In this document: positions 1 to 12,972 of the stretch, piece after piece
Layout of the letters: each line of letters begins with the position of its first letter
Position numbering within the stretch: the first letter of the stretch is position 1
Assembly (NCBI RefSeq): GCF_000002595.2
Contig: NC_057009.1
Location: 2,815,346-2,879,345, forward strand
Reading direction: 5' to 3'
DNA: 64,000 nucleotides
Source of the DNA: Chlamydomonas reinhardtii
Taxonomy: Eukaryota; Chlorophyta; Chlorophyceae; Chlamydomonadales; Chlamydomonadaceae
Position numbers and translations under genes: made by a program
The notes under the pieces: model-generated
Told to the model about the DNA's origin: nothing
Seen by the model: only the letters and a program-made list of their open reading frames with translations
Databases searched by the model: none

Positions 1-358
1 GTTCGGCCGTCTGCCTAACTTCCATGGGAGGCGGGGCGCGGCAGCTAGCCCCAACCGGCACTGCATGGCAGGCGGTCTGAACCCATATGCTGGGGAACGT
101 GACCTGGGTGGTTGGGCGGGGGGGGGGCAGGGTTGCTGGGCGAGGTCAGCGGAGCCATCTGTGAAGGTACCGGTACAACCGCGACACACACTGGATACAT
201 CCCTGTGCGCATCGCCCTGCGTCGGGGGCCCCAGGCCCAGGCACCAGCCCACCCGGCCCACGTCCATGTATCCATGCATCCACGCCCACATACACGCGCA
301 CCCGTACATATACACGTGCACACACTCTTTTTGCCTGCTAACATTCCAAACCACGCAG
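1..358 (+). other. probable intron upstream of first visible exon
   Basis: No convincing exon is seen here. The stretch ends in a pyrimidine-rich tract and CAG acceptor directly before the exon at 359, so it is most likely an intron of the large gene whose 5' end lies outside the window. The open frame running through it has no protein-like composition. Confidence 0.5.
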
Positions 359-3300
359 GAAACGTTCTTCGAACGCATCAACAACAGCGACGCCATGGTC
401 CGCTTCAATGCGGCTCTGGACCGCATCTACCAAAACTACTTTGTAGCTGTGGCGTTCGACGTGGTGGGCTGCCTCATGTGTGAGTGTGGCAGCGGGACTC
501 GGCATGCCGCGTGCGCCAGGGGGGGAGGCGGGAACTCGCTGCGGCCGTGCTCACGGAGCAGCCTGTGGGCGGGTGCCACGCAACATGTGAATCTGGATTG
601 GCTCCGGTTTATCGCCCTCATGACAGTCCTGCGGATCACAACGGGGCTTGGCTTCGGACGTGAATGCACCTGCACCCGGCCGTGCAATTTACCGGCTATG
701 TGCCTGAGGATGGCTCGCCATGTGGTGGTTGTAACCGCCTGCCACGCACATCTTCCATGTCACCCTGCCAATTTGCACTCATCCCGAACAACCCCTCTGC
801 AACTGCTCGCTGCTCTGAACGCACCCATCCCCATCCCAGTCCTATTCGACATCTACACGGACGCACTAGTGGTGAAGGTGCGTACAGTAGGCTTTCGTGA
901 ATTCGTGAATCAATGACAAGCTGCACAAGGAGAACAACCGTAGCAGTAGCTCCTGTAATGCGGTTGTGGCGGCGCTGGGGCGCAGGCTCATATGTAACCG
1001 TCGCCATTGCCTTAAAGTCGGACAAACACGCCGTTAGAACCTCGCCCGCCTTGCCCTGTCAACTCGCCAAACCTTGCGCCCTCACGTAGCTCGGCATCTG
1101 CCTGTTGCGCACACGCACAGGCGCTGTCAGAGACGGAGCACAAGGACTGGATGATCACCACACTGGTGCTGATCTTGTACCACTATGCCCTCATGTGGGT
1201 ACAAATGCGTGTGTGTGTGTGTGTGTGTGTGCATGCGCGGCTTGCAGCTTGCGCCGTGCACGCAGCTGGGTTGGGTTGGGTTCGGTCACGTCCAGGCGCA
1301 GGTTGGCTTGTGGGCTTTGGTGGGGCGAGAGTGTGTGTGCGTCGGAAAGGTACAAGGAGAGAGGACGTGTGTGTAGGGGCGGTTCGGTGCGTGGGTGACG
1401 CAGTACGAGGAGGTCAGCGGACATTGGAAATGCTAGCAGTGTGTCGATGCTGCTGACCACTTGCTCCACCCCACGCGCTCATCATGCTGCCACACAGGGC
1501 GGCGCTGATTACCGCTTACTACCGGCGTATCAGCACCAAACTGAATGTGCTGGTAAGGGGTATGAAATGAAACTGCTTTGCTTGTGCGGGATGTGTCTTG
1601 CTGTGCGCTTGCACTTCGAAAACCAGTGCCCCCAAGCGCCCGCATCAATGCACCTTTGCCAATGCATCCGCTTACGCGCTTGCCCACGTGTTCACACGCG
1701 TGCTGTGCAGGGCCTTGAGGAGGGCGACTCGACGGTGGGCGGCGCGGCAGTGCTGGGCGGCCGCCAGCGCTACCGCTGGCTGCTGCTGCTGCCGCTGGCC
1801 ATCCCCGGGGTGGTGGTGTTGGACATCTGCATGCTGTTCACCTCGCTGCTGCCACTCATGTTCCCAAGGGTAAGGCGAGGGAGGGTGCACGCGCGTGTGT
1901 GTGTTTGGAGAGCGGGAGAGGAAGGGGCTGGGCACAAGGCGGTGTGTTTTCGTGCTGGTGTTTGCGGTATTCGGCGGCGGCCCGTAGGCATGGGGATACT
2001 GGAGTGGGACCAGGAATTAGCGATTAGGTGGTCAGAAACTCGGACGTCATATCTGAAGCCACGGCTGTGTCTGTGCTGCCGTGACACGGGGGTGCGATTG
2101 TTGGCGCTTTAGGCATGCCACGATCTGTTAACGCGTCGCAATGTGCCCTTGCAGATGTTTGCCAACTTCAGCTCCTTCCTGTCCAACTACAATTTCTCAC
2201 GGTGCGTGACTGCGTGTGTATGTGGTGGCCGGAGCGTGCGTGTGTGTTGCGTGCGTGCGTGATTGGGGGCCCTGTGCCGGGCTGCTGCGCGGCCGTTGCT
2301 GCCAACTGGGGCTTTGAGGGCATGCCCCAAGCCGCGAGCATGTAGGCTACGCATATATATATATATAATATATATATATATATACCGCATGCCACGCGCC
2401 CGCACACCATGACACACTGCAGGTTCTTCATCGAGTTTGTGTTCGAGTCCATTCCCCAGACCGTCCTCCAGACCTACATCTACCACCAGCTGGCCAAGAG
2501 CCACCTGGCAGGTGAGGCCGCCGGCCGGGACCAGGCAGGGCGGGGCGCTGCAGGGTGGGCACACACGGTTCACAGGCAGGGCGGGCACACGCAGTTGACA
2601 GGCAGGGTGGAGAGGCGGGCAGGGGCACCCACAACCCGGCACGCCTATCACCACCACCGCCCGCCCGCATGCATGCCCAGCCGCCGCGCCGCGCCGCGCA
2701 CTGCCGCTACCGCCAGCGCGCCCTGACCACCACCCCGGCCCCTTCCCCCTCGCTCTATCCCCGGCCCTGCCCGCTCCTCCCCTCCCCTCCTGCCTACGCC
2801 TTCACCTCTTGAACAATCATGAATGTAATCCCCCTACAGGCAGCGGGCAGCAGCGCACCGTGGCTCTGTCGCTGACCATCTCCAGCATCAACTGCCTCAA
2901 GTACGGCTACAAGCTGTGGAAGGCCGCGGACGACGCCGGGCTCACATTGCTGGAGTACTTCAAGTACCTGCTGCTGCTCAAGGTGTGGGTGGGTTGTGAG
3001 GGGAGGGGCGTGCGGGTTTGTTCTGTGGGGGGAGGGCGGGATTCGGCTTTGTGAGGGCTTGCGTGGGCAGATACTACTAATTAGAGCGGCCCTGCAAACG
3101 CCTCCGCCAAACTCGTTCGCACTGCTGCGTGCCCCGTCTCTTGCTGCACGTCTTCCTGCACCTCTTTCTGCACACCTACCGCCCGCACCACCCCCACCAG
3201 GGCAACTACGAGTGCAGCCCCAGCTCCATGATTGCCGTCATCAACGAGTGCTGCGCCATGAAGCGGGCCGCGGCACTGGAGCGGACGGACACGCGGGCGG

Positions 3301-6300
3301 GCGCAGCGGGCGCAGGCGCGGGCGCAACAGGCGGCGGCGGCGCAGGCGCGGATGCAGACTCAGCACTGGCGCAGCCAGTGGGGCTGGGCGGAGCGGCAGG
3401 GGGTGCAGGCGGCGGTGGTGGTGCTAGTACTGGTGGTGGTGCTGTGTTCATTATGAACGGATTCCACCTGCACCGCAACAAGAGCCAGTACGGCCCGGCG
3501 CAACAGGTGAGGCAGGGCGGAGGCGGGGGGGGCGGTTATGCGGGGGTTGCTCATACCATTTCTCCGGTACGCCACACGAGGCATGAGGACACGAGGCAGC
3601 AGGTCGTATGCCTGGGCGCCAAGAAACCGGGAGTGAAGGTCTGGGGGCCGGAGCGCGGCGACTGGCTGTCGTCCATATACACCGTTTAGGCTCGAGTTGT
3701 GTGCGTGTCGCCAACCACTACGACGCCACCAGGGTCTGGTGACCTGACCACCTCGCGGTCTCACTGCCCGTGTCCTGCACCCCTCAGGCCTACATCCTGC
3801 TGAACGCCTTTGACCGGATGGAGGGCTGCTCCAACGTCACCCGGTGGGTCCGGGGGGGCGGGCGGCTGGCTGGCTGGCTGGCTGGGCGACACGGGCGAGC
3901 GCACGGGGCGAGGGCGAGGGCGAGGTCTCCACCATAGAGCGGGAGGTCGAAAATGCCAGCAGCCAGTGGTTGCACGCAAGCCTTCTCGATTTCCAGCTAC
4001 CAAGAAACGACTCCTTCTGGTTCCCCCTGCCAGGTGGGTTGTGAGCGGCTGCCCGCTCGCCTCCATGAACCGCATTCTGGAGAAGGGCATCAAGGCCTTC
4101 AAGAACCTCAACACACTCGAGGTGAGGGAGAGGCGGGCGTGACGGCAGCGGCGGGGGCGGCAGCCTTTCTGCGCGGATGAGGTCAGAGGGGTGTGTTGGG
4201 TTCACGAGCCAGGTGGGGGAGGGGACATTGACACTGACACGGGTCTCGCTGCCGCTGGCTGCCTCTCCGCCTGTGCCTTTGCGGGGCCTTGTCGCCAGGT
4301 GAACGAGTGCGCCTTGCGGGGTGACACGTGGAAGGTGGTGACCCGGGCCATCAAGCGCCACAAGTACTTGGACAAGGTGAGGGAGGGAGGGAGGGAGGGA
4401 GGGAGGGAGGGAGGGAGGGAGGGAGGGAGGGAGGGAGGGAGGGAGGGAGGGAGGGAGGGGGGGAGGGAGGGAGGGAGGGAGGGGGGGAGGGAGGCAGGCA
4501 GGCAGGCAGGGAGGCAGGGAGGGGTAGGTACGGCTTGCGTGGAGGCTTGCGTGGAGGCTTGCGTGGAGGCTGGGTGGCCTTGCCCGGCGCATACTTAAAT
4601 GCCAACCGCCACACTGCGCAACCCCCGAAGAAACATCACATCCGTGGCACTGCCTCTGCACCACCACCACATTCACCACTACCACTACCCAATGCCGAAC
4701 CCCCACCCAGGTCAAGCTGATCCAGACTGGCATCCTGACCAAGTACCGCAACGCCAAGCGGCTCCGGGTGGTGACGGGCCTGTTCAAGCACTCGCTGCGG
4801 CTGCGCACCGTGGCGCTGTGCCTGCACTGGTGGGACGAGCAATACCTGCAGGTGCGGGGTGGGGCGGGGCAGTGAATACCAGCCCAAACCATGCCCAAAT
4901 TTAATCAAAATGGCTAAACTGGCGGGGCGGGGTGTTGAGGGGTTATGTGCCCAAGCCCAACGAAACATGGGGTGGGCAGTGGGATTGGAGTGCAGGGGGC
5001 TTGGAGTAGAATGGGGTTGGCGTGGGATATGGAGAGGGAAGCGTGGGGGTAGGGGGCATGGGCTGGGGCATGGGTGGTACGGTATGGTGACGTCAGCCAC
5101 GGCGTATTCGGTGCCGTACCGCACGCCACGATCCGCCCCCGCCTCCCCCTTCCCTCAGGATGCTGTGGAGCTGTACCTGCTGGACCACCCCACACTGGAG
5201 TCACTGGCCATAGAGCTGCCTGCCGGCGCGCCCTTCGCCGCGCGGGACGCAGCTTCAGGTGCGCCATCGAGCAGATCTTGGGCAGCAACAGCAGCTTGCA
5301 GGAGCAGTTTCTTTTAGTACCCTTCCGTGCGCCGTAGTTGATGCTGCTTGAGATTGAGAGGCGGGATAGAAAGGTTTGCATATCATACACACGCACACGG
5401 TGTCGAGCCCTTCCCCCTTGCGCTTCCTTCACTCATGCAGACCCGCACGCCGCTACGTCAGTCACAGGGGCGGGAGCCGGGGCCGGGCACATGAAGGGAG
5501 GCGGGTCGGGGCGCGGCAACTCCCACCCGCCGCAACTCCTGTGGCAGGCCTCCACAGGGCTGTGGGGCCAGGGCGTGCCCGGCGCGAGGCGCTGGTCGTA
5601 CACTGGGCCCGGCACCGGCGGGGGCAAGGGCGGGGCAGGCGGCATGGCTGCAGCAGCCTTCCCCGCCTCAAGGAGTGCCGGCGGCGCCCCCAGCAGCGGC
5701 GGCGCGGCAGGCGCCGCCGGCCGCGCACGCTTCGGCACGGGCAGCGCGAGCAGCGCCGGCGGCACCTCCACTGGCTTCCTGAGCCCGTTCGCAGTGGACA
5801 CGGCCGCAGCGGTGGCGGCGGCCGGCGGCAACGAGGGTGGAGGCGGCGGCGGTGGCGGCCGAGTGGGCGGGGCGCTTGCGGCGCTGCCTGGCGCGCTGCT
5901 GGGCTGGGTGCAGCAGGGCAGCGGCGCGCTCATCGGGCTTGCCTCCTACGTCTCCGGCACCACCATCAGCACTCTGCAGGGCTTCACCTCGGCAGTAATC
6001 GGCGGCCCCGCCGGCTGGGGTGATGATCCGGAGGCCGCCGCCGGCGCAGCCGCTGCCGCAGGCGGCGGCGCCGGCGACGGCTTCGCCGCCGCCGGCGTGG
6101 CCTCGCCCCGTTACTGTTGGATGTTGGCGTCGGTGCTGGCGGCGGCGCCGGCGCTCAAGTCGTTGTACATACATAACCATGCGCTGCCGGAGGCGGCGCA
6201 GGGAGTGGGCGCGCTGGCCGCGGCGCTGCTTGGCAACACGCGCCTCACCAGCCTCAGCCTGCGCGGCAGCACGGTGGGAGACGCCGGGGCGGCGGCACTG

Positions 6301-8809
6301 GCGCGCGTGCTGTCAGCGTCAGGGATAGGGGGAGGTGGCGGCGGCGGCGCGGCTGCGGCGGCAGCTGCGGCGGCGGCCGGCATGGGCGGTGGCAATACGA
6401 CGTTGCAGTCGCTCAACCTGCGCAAATGTCAGCTGCATGACGAAGGTGGGTTGCACGCGGGAAGACTGGACTCTTCCTTGCATGGTCTGAGTCTGCAGCA
6501 TCAATATGTGCATGTCCTGGCGTCGTCGCCTTGGTGTGTCGTGCGCAAGCTCATGCCACTGTTCCCCGCTTTCGACGCTCCGTCCAACCACCGTCCAGGC
6601 GTGATCGCCGTTTTCGGCTGCCTGGCTGACAACCAGGCCCTGAGGACGCTGGACCTCTCACACAACCGAGTGCAGGTACCGTACTGTAGGGCCCAGCGTG
6701 CAGCTCGTTGGCGTGCACACCAAGTTTAGTTATGGCTGTGACTCGAGATGTCTGCTGCATTACCGGTACACATCAATCGTGCACCTGGCACATACGGTAC
6801 TTTGTCACGGCTTGCCGTATTCTGTTTCAGGCAGCATTGCTCGCCTTCCGCCCAACAGCTTGCCGTGACCAAAGACACCAGGCCACTCCTGTTCCCATGC
6901 ATGCTCCCTACCTGATACCGCCCGCGCCCACCCCGCTTCCCACCTCCCACAGGGCGCCCGGGTGGGTCGGGTGCTGGAGCGGGCTCTGCGCCTCAACAGC
7001 TGCCTCTCGGAGCTGCGGCTGGAGGGGTGGCGCGACACGTTCGACGACCCACAGGTGGCACGGCAGAGAGCGGCATGCGGCAGGGCTTGAGGGGGCGAAG
7101 GGCGGGGGCTTGGTACATTGTCCAAGGAAATTGTGTCGCGTCGGCAGGCCATCCGCTGTAGCCTTGGTTATTGCGCCCTTGCTTACCACGCGCTTGTCCT
7201 TCACACGCACAAGTATGCTGAATGCTGCTGCGCCGCCGTGAACTTCGGCGCCCCGCTCTCCCGCCACGTGTTGCTCCCCTCCAGGTGGTGTCGGCTCTGG
7301 CCTCCGCCCTGGCCGTGAACAGCGGCCTGCGCTCCCTCAGCCTGGCCGGCTGCAGCCTGTCCACCTCGGGCGCCATCACCCTGGCGGCGGCACTGGCCGT
7401 CAACAGCAGCCTCACCAGCCTCAACCTCTGCGTCACCTGCGCGGACGGCGGGCCCGGCTGCGGCGGAGGGGGTGGGGGTGGGGGTGGGGGTGGTGGAGGG
7501 GGAGGAGGCGCCGCGGGCGCGGCGGGCAAGACGAGCTCAGCGCTAGGCACAGGTGAGATGCTGTGTATGTGTCCCGTACTGCGCTTATGCCTGTGCCATG
7601 CTACCGCCACGGAGCACCACCACGGAGCACCACCACCCACTTGGGCGCCCCACACAGTCACACACCGCTTTTTCCGTGCATCTCATCTTGCCACCTCACC
7701 CACCTCTCCACACCGCAACCCCTGCTACGGAACCCAACCTGCTGCAACCGCCGCCGCCCCCTGCCCGCACCTCCAGGCATCGGCGACCACGGTGTGGCCG
7801 CGCTCGCCGCCGCGCTGGCGCGCAACACCACCCTGCGCGAGCTGCACCTGGGCGGCGCGGTGGTGGGGGAGCTGGGTGGCGCCGCGCTGGGGGACGCGCT
7901 GGCGGGCGGCGCCAACCGCAGCCTGCAGCTGCTGGACCTCAGCTGCGAGGCGGGCGGCAGCGGCGCGGCGGAGGCGCTGGCGGAGGCGCTGGGGGCGGGC
8001 GGGTACGCGGTGCAGGTGCAGGTGGCGGCGTGCGGCGTGGAGGGGCTGCATGGCGCGGCGGCGGGGGCGGGGCCGGGGGCAGGAGAAGGTGGCGGCGGGC
8101 AGGCGGCGGGCGTGTGTGACGCGGCAGCCGTGTCAATCTTCACCGCACTGCAGGTGCGAGGGCGCGGCGTGTGCTTCGAAACCTTTAGCGCTCGGTTCAT
8201 TCGCCGCCGCGTACGTAAGCTATGTTGCAGTTGCTGCTGCTGTCTCGCCCGGATACAGCATTCCCCATTCCATTTCCCCGCTCCGCGGGTCGGCTCCTTC
8301 CCACCCCGCCCACCCCACATGCTGCGCTGCACCGCGCCTGCAGTCCAACACGGGGCTCAGGGTGCTGCGGCTGCGCGGAGCCAGCGGCCTGTCCATCCGG
8401 GCCGTGCGCGCCGCCGCCGAGGCGCTGCGCCGCAACACCACCCTGCGCGAGCTGGACCTGAGCGGCGCCACCTTCCTCGCCGCCGACCCCGACCTGCTGC
8501 TCAGCACCTCTGTGTCCGTGGGCGGCGTGGGCGCGGGCATCAGCGGGTACGCCTCCGCCGCGGCGACGCCCTCCCACAGGCAGCACCAGCAGTACCAGCA
8601 GCAGCACACGGGCTCGCTGGCGCGGCTGTCGAGTGCCGCTGGGCATGCGCACGGCCACCAACACCACTTCCGGAGCAACAGCCACAGCCACCCGAGTGGC
8701 GGCGGCGGGGGCGGGGAGGTTCTGCCGGCGCTGCCGCGGCCGTCGTCTCTGAAGTCCATTGGCTCCAGCCGCTCGACGCAGTCACTTGTTGCGCTCGCAC
8801 GCGGACAGC

Positions 8810-8846
<37 letters not shown>

Positions 8847-10428
8847 TGTGTGTGTGATAATAAACGAAGCCCGCCCAGACAGCGTCGGAGTTACTTACGG
8901 ATACCTACCAATACCAAGCGTGTGTGTGTGTGTGTGCTGGCTTGGGGCGTGGGTGGCGGCGGAATGAGAGAGATGGAGAACCCTGGTGCGCGCCGTGGGC
9001 CTTTGGCACATCCCAGGATGGAATGGGGCGGCCATGTGATGGCGTGGCGGGGCACTGCTGTGGCTGAAGCTACACACATGCCTGTGTTAACAGCACCTGC
9101 AGACCACCCCGCCGCACACGCCGCGCAACGGCTCCGCATTTGAAGACGCCGCGGCGGCCGCAGCCGAAGCAGCTGCCGCCTCTACGCCCCGCCGCCCTAG
9201 CAGCGCCGGCCTCAACAGAATACCTTCGGTTGGCGGCGTGCTGGGCGGCGGCGACGATGACGCAGGCGGCGGCGGCGGTTGCAACGGCGGCCTTAGCGCA
9301 GAGGCAATGGAGATGGTGGGAGCCTTGTGGAGCGCCTTCGCGGGCGGCCTGGCGGCAAACACGTCGCTGCGGGTGTTGCGGCTGGCCTACTGCGGACTGG
9401 GCGCAGTGGGTGCGGCGGCGCTGGCGCCGGCGCTCATGCAGGTGCGCGCCGCACGGGTACACTGGTTGGTTGGGATGCAGGGACAGCGCCGCGTGCGGTG
9501 TGCGTGGGCAGATGGGACCATGTGCACGCCACACTGGCACGTTGCAGGGGAGGGGATGCCTGGGTGAGGGCTGGTGTGGTAATGTGGCTATGTGCGCGGA
9601 GCGCGTAAAGTTTCGCGTCCTGCGCAACAGCTTGATGTCTCAACACGCCCGCAACGTATCCGCAACAAGGAGCTACCAGCACCCAACGTATCCTACAAGT
9701 AAAATCCCATGCACGCCCCGCACCTGGCACCCACACGGCCACAGAACTCCACGCTTACGGAGCTCGACCTCACGGGTCTGTCCGCCGCCACCGCCCGCCA
9801 GCAGCTGGGTGCAGTCATAGCCTGCGCCGCCGCCAACCTGTCAGCAGCCGCCGCCGCCGCCGCCGCCTCAGCCGCCGCCTCCACCGCCCACCTCGGTGCC
9901 CTGGCACATGGCGGCGGTGGCGGACATGGCTGGCCTGGCCACGGCAACCGGGCTGTACATCTTGGCGGTGGCGGTGGGGGTTGGGGTGGGTCGGGAACGG
10001 GCACGCCACGCGCCGCGGCAGCCAGCGGCAGCTATGCCTCCGGCCTGGGTGGGGGCGGCGTGTGTGCGCTGGTGAGCATCAAGGCGACCAGCGAGTCCTA
10101 TGAGGTTGTGGACGTGCTGGGGGCGGACAAGGTGACCAGCAGGGCTGCGGAGGAGGCGGCGGCCGCGGCGGAGGAGGCCATGCGCGCCCCGGGGCGGTGG
10201 GGCCGCCGCAGCGGAGGTGGAGGAGGAGGAGGAGGTGCCGGGCCAGGCAATGGGAATGGGGAGTATATAGGCGGGGCGTTGTTGAGGCGGGGTGGTGTGA
10301 GCCGGTCGAGCAGCCAGGGGAAGCTGGCGGACAGCGCGGGAGGAGGTGGCATCAGCAGCAGCGGCGGCGGCGCAGCCGTGGGCCACGGTGGCGCGGGTGG
10401 GTGGTGGAACAGACTGCTGCGGCGGTGA
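359..10428 (+). CDS. XK-related-like membrane protein fused to leucine-rich repeats (5' partial)
   Basis: The 5' end is missing. Exons read: 359-479, 840-877, 1121-1212 (donor ambiguous inside a GT run), 1498-1552, 1711-1869, 2155-2201, 2423-2511, 2840-2982, 3201-3506, 3788-3843, 4034-4121, 4299-4376, 4711-4851, 5159-5258, 5441-6445, 6599-6675, 6953-7054, 7285-7552, 7777-8153, 8344-8811, 9103-9441 and 9745-10428; phases agree and give about 1610 residues. The first third has several hydrophobic segments and the motif ESIPQTVLQTYIY, which resembles the E-x-x-PQ-x-x-LQ-x-Y signature of XK-related (XKR) proteins. XKR members act in phospholipid scrambling or membrane transport; the function here is inferred. 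From about 5441 come repeats of the type NTTLRELDLSG and NSGLRSLSLAGC, typical ribonuclease-inhibitor-like LRRs, separated by glycine/alanine and histidine/glutamine-rich linkers. Such an LRR half would be expected to bind proteins. Confidence 0.65.
1209..1230 (+). repeat. (GT)n microsatellite at a splice donor
   Basis: The dinucleotide run begins at the probable end of the third exon, so several GT positions could serve as donor. Only those leaving phase 2 fit the next exon. Confidence 0.8.
2353..2384. repeat. (TA)n microsatellite in intron
   Basis: A nearly pure AT dinucleotide run in otherwise GC-rich DNA, in the intron between the exons ending at 2201 and starting at 2423. Confidence 0.85.
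4377..4497 (+). repeat. (GGGA)n microsatellite starting at a donor
   Basis: About 30 copies of GGGA follow the GTGAGG donor directly. The array passes into GGCA units and then three copies of a CTTGCGTGGAGG-type unit. It yields spurious Gly/Arg/Glu open frames. Confidence 0.85.
4876..4960 (+). repeat. intron-end motifs A and B (shared with other genes)
   Basis: Starting 25 bases after the donor at 4852 lies ATACCAGCCCAAAC (motif A, 4876-4889), and at 4942-4960 GTTATGTGCCCAAGCCCAA (motif B). Near-identical copies sit near splice sites in at least five other introns of unrelated genes in this window. Confidence 0.7.
8812..8882 (+). repeat. (GT)n followed by a shared intronic motif
   Basis: A GT run occupies the first 45 bases of the intron. 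At 8862-8882 follows AAACGAAGCCCGCCCAGACA, which recurs almost exactly at 48144-48169 in a USO1 intron, also after a GT-rich stretch. Confidence 0.65.
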
Positions 10429-11551
10429 CCAGTTACCGTGTAGCAATGCCGTATGGTGGTGAGCGTGAGTTTGCTTTTCGATGATGGGTCGTGCTACTCA
10501 AAACCAACTTTCCGCAACGTAGACGGATGACAGCCGTGTCGTACAGTGTCGTACTGAGTGTCGAGTTCATTGTCGAATTGAGTGTCCTCGAGAACGTCAG
10601 AGAGCTGTGTGTGCAATTACCATGCACGATGGCATGGCGCGGTCGCAGCCTGCGAGTCTAAATAGCATATGCCTTACTTGGTTTCGTGCCGCTTGGCGGT
10701 CTTCGTCATGATCATGCCTGCACATTATGTAGCTTATACAGCGGAAGTGTGGTGGTGACTAAGGGAAGCGTCGTGCGGAAGACGCACTCGGCGTGTGTGG
10801 GCTCCTTGGTGCATGCTCCTGACACCGCAGCGCTGCTGACATGTTGATGATGGCGTCCTAGGCGTCCTGCAGATGGTGGGGTGGAGTGGAATGCAACGTT
10901 CATGCTGATTAGGATGTGTGCGAGACTGTGTGTGCGTGCGCGCGAATGACTTGACCGTCCGTACAACTGTGGATTGAACGCGTGCTGGTAACTCCGCTCG
11001 GACCTGTTAGTTGGCAAACATCGGGGGCTTCATGTGCATCGCTTTTGAAACCGTATTGACATTGTTGGCATTGCATGAAGGGACCAGTGGACATGCACGT
11101 GCATATGTCGGGGGTTCGACTTTGAGGAAGTTCCTGGCTGGCGGCCTGCGGCCGTGTCTGGACGTGTCGCTCAAGAGCTCCGGGGACGTGGAGTACCTGA
11201 GGGCCTACATGGTGGGGGCTCGGGGGCTGGGTTGAGTCACTTTCCAACGTATGCACGTCGGAATGCACGTCGTGCTCACCACCTTGTAACCACACACAAC
11301 ACGGTTTCAGCAGGCACCGCTGCGGTGGGCCACGGAAGGGCCCAGGCCGGTGACGTCACTGCGGCCCCCCCGCCATCGTCATCGCGATGAGTCCACGTCT
11401 TCGCGCTCGCCGGTCAAAAGCTTGCCGCGGCTTCGCACAACCCTGTAAATCTGCTTTATCACAACACGCTCAACATCGTTTACACGCGCACATACACGAC
11501 AAGCTACTAGCTCCTTTCGTTCGCCTCTTCCAGCCCACAAACCGAGCCACA
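10429..11551. other. 3' flank and promoter interval
   Basis: This holds the 3' UTR of the LRR gene and the promoter and 5' UTR of the small gene at 11552. No clear TGTAA signal was found near 10428. An open frame at 11011-11235 has a moderately protein-like stretch but no splice partners or recognisable family, so it is not called. Confidence 0.5.
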
Positions 11552-12091
11552 ATGACCGGTCGCGGCGGCGGCACCATGAGCAAGGAGGAGAAGGACAAGA
11601 TCGCACAGGAGTGAGTGCCAGCGTGCCAGTACCGGGCGGGGGCCGGAGGTTGGGACGGCAGAGGGCCGGCGTGCGCGGCGGAGGGACAGGGGCGAGGAGA
11701 GCGCCGGGCAGGAAGGGCGCCGCGGTGCCAATGGTGTGCCGGCGGCGGTTGTTGGGTGTGGGTGTCGCAGGCGGCGGCGCGTGTGCAGCGGAGGGATAGG
11801 AGCAGGAGCATTGGCCGTGACGTGTGCAGCGGCGCGGGCCGTGCGTTGCCTGGCAGCAAGCGGGGCCGCTGGTTGTTGCGGAGGCGTTACAGTCCGTGAG
11901 CGCGGTGTTAACAGTGGGACCTCGCTCGCGCATCACACAGCGCTGGCCGCCGTGCCCGTGGGGACCCATGGGACCCGGTGGCCTGCTCTCCCCCTCTCCC
12001 CGCACATACCACCCTCCGTCGCGAGCCTGCTTCGTTGTGGCTCGTCTGCTTCTGCGTCTGGCTTTCCTTCCCGCACGATGGCGGTTGGCAG

Positions 12092-12190
<99 letters not shown>

Positions 12191-12691
12191 TCACACCTCT
12201 CGCGGCTCACAGGTACTTCGGCAAGCCATACGACGAGCTGGACAGTGAGTCGGGGGCTCTGCTCTGGGACTCGGGGTGGAGTGGGGGTGGTGGTGGGGTG
12301 GTGGTGGTTAGGCTTAACGAGTGAAGGGGACCGGACGAGGCAAACGCAGTCAGGGAGCGCGCGTTGGCTGGCGGTACACTGGTGCAATGCCTGGAAGCCG
12401 GGCTGGGTGTGCAAGGGGTCAAAGGGGGAGGGATAAGGGAGGCGTTAAAATGAGTCGCGAGTTACTATCAGGTTACGCCCAGCCCCCTACTTGCGCCTCC
12501 GACCGTCCACGTCTTTGTACCCTGCACGAGGTACCAGCCCACTACTCCTCTCCACACATTCCTTACCCTCCCTCGCCCGCCCCCCCGCCTGCGATGCAGC
12601 CAACCAGCAGAAGAGTGTGGGCGGCCACTTCGGCGGCGGCAAGATCCACGAGATGAGCGAGCAGAAGAAGCAGGAGGGCGGCAGCGAGTAG
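11552..12691 (+). CDS. 60-residue hydrophilic LEA-like small protein
   Basis: Three exons (11552-11610, 12213-12244, 12600-12691) join with matching phases to a 60-residue protein. It is almost entirely hydrophilic: a Lys/Glu-rich start (MSKEEKDKIAQE), a middle block (YFGKPYDELD) and a Gly/His/Gln/Lys-rich end containing VGGHFGGGKIHEM. It has no signal peptide or membrane segment. The composition recalls small LEA-type or hydrophilin proteins that protect against drying and stress, but no named family is certain. A (CA)n run fills most of the end of intron 1. The middle block matches an exon at 14303-14353, pointing to a tandem relative. The start is the first ATG of the frame, after an A/C-rich leader. 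Confidence 0.65.
12100..12188. repeat. (CA)44 microsatellite
   Basis: A pure CA run of about 44 units in intron 1 of the LEA-like gene, 24 bases before the exon at 12213. Confidence 0.95.
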
Positions 12692-12972
12692 CCGGGGGGG
12701 GGGGGGGGTTAGGATGGAGTGGTGGTAAGCGCTACTACAGCAGGCCGGCAGCCATACATGGGTGTCACTTGATGTTGGTGGTTGGTACGGATGACATGGG
12801 CGGCGCTGGCGGCGTAGGCTTGTGACGTGTCTGTTGGATGTGGGCTAGGCGCGTGCTGCCGCTCACGGCTTGACGGCAGTGTGTCTATGCATGCTGTTGG
12901 CGTTCAGCAGGCATAGGTTGCTAGTCTGCATGCAAAGCGAGACTGACAATTCTGACACCGCAGTGGTAGCTA

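Noticed and set aside
3830-4033. Alternative exon coding YQETTPSGSPCQ before 4034
   Set aside because: It would force the next segment out of the MNRILEKGIKAFKNL frame; splicing 3843 to 4034 keeps the phase.
11011-11235. 75-codon open frame with a moderately protein-like middle
   Set aside because: No splice sites, homologous pattern or initiation context link it to a gene.
12000-12248. Open frames of Thr-His or Cys-Val repeats
   Set aside because: They are readings of the (CA)44 run within an intron.
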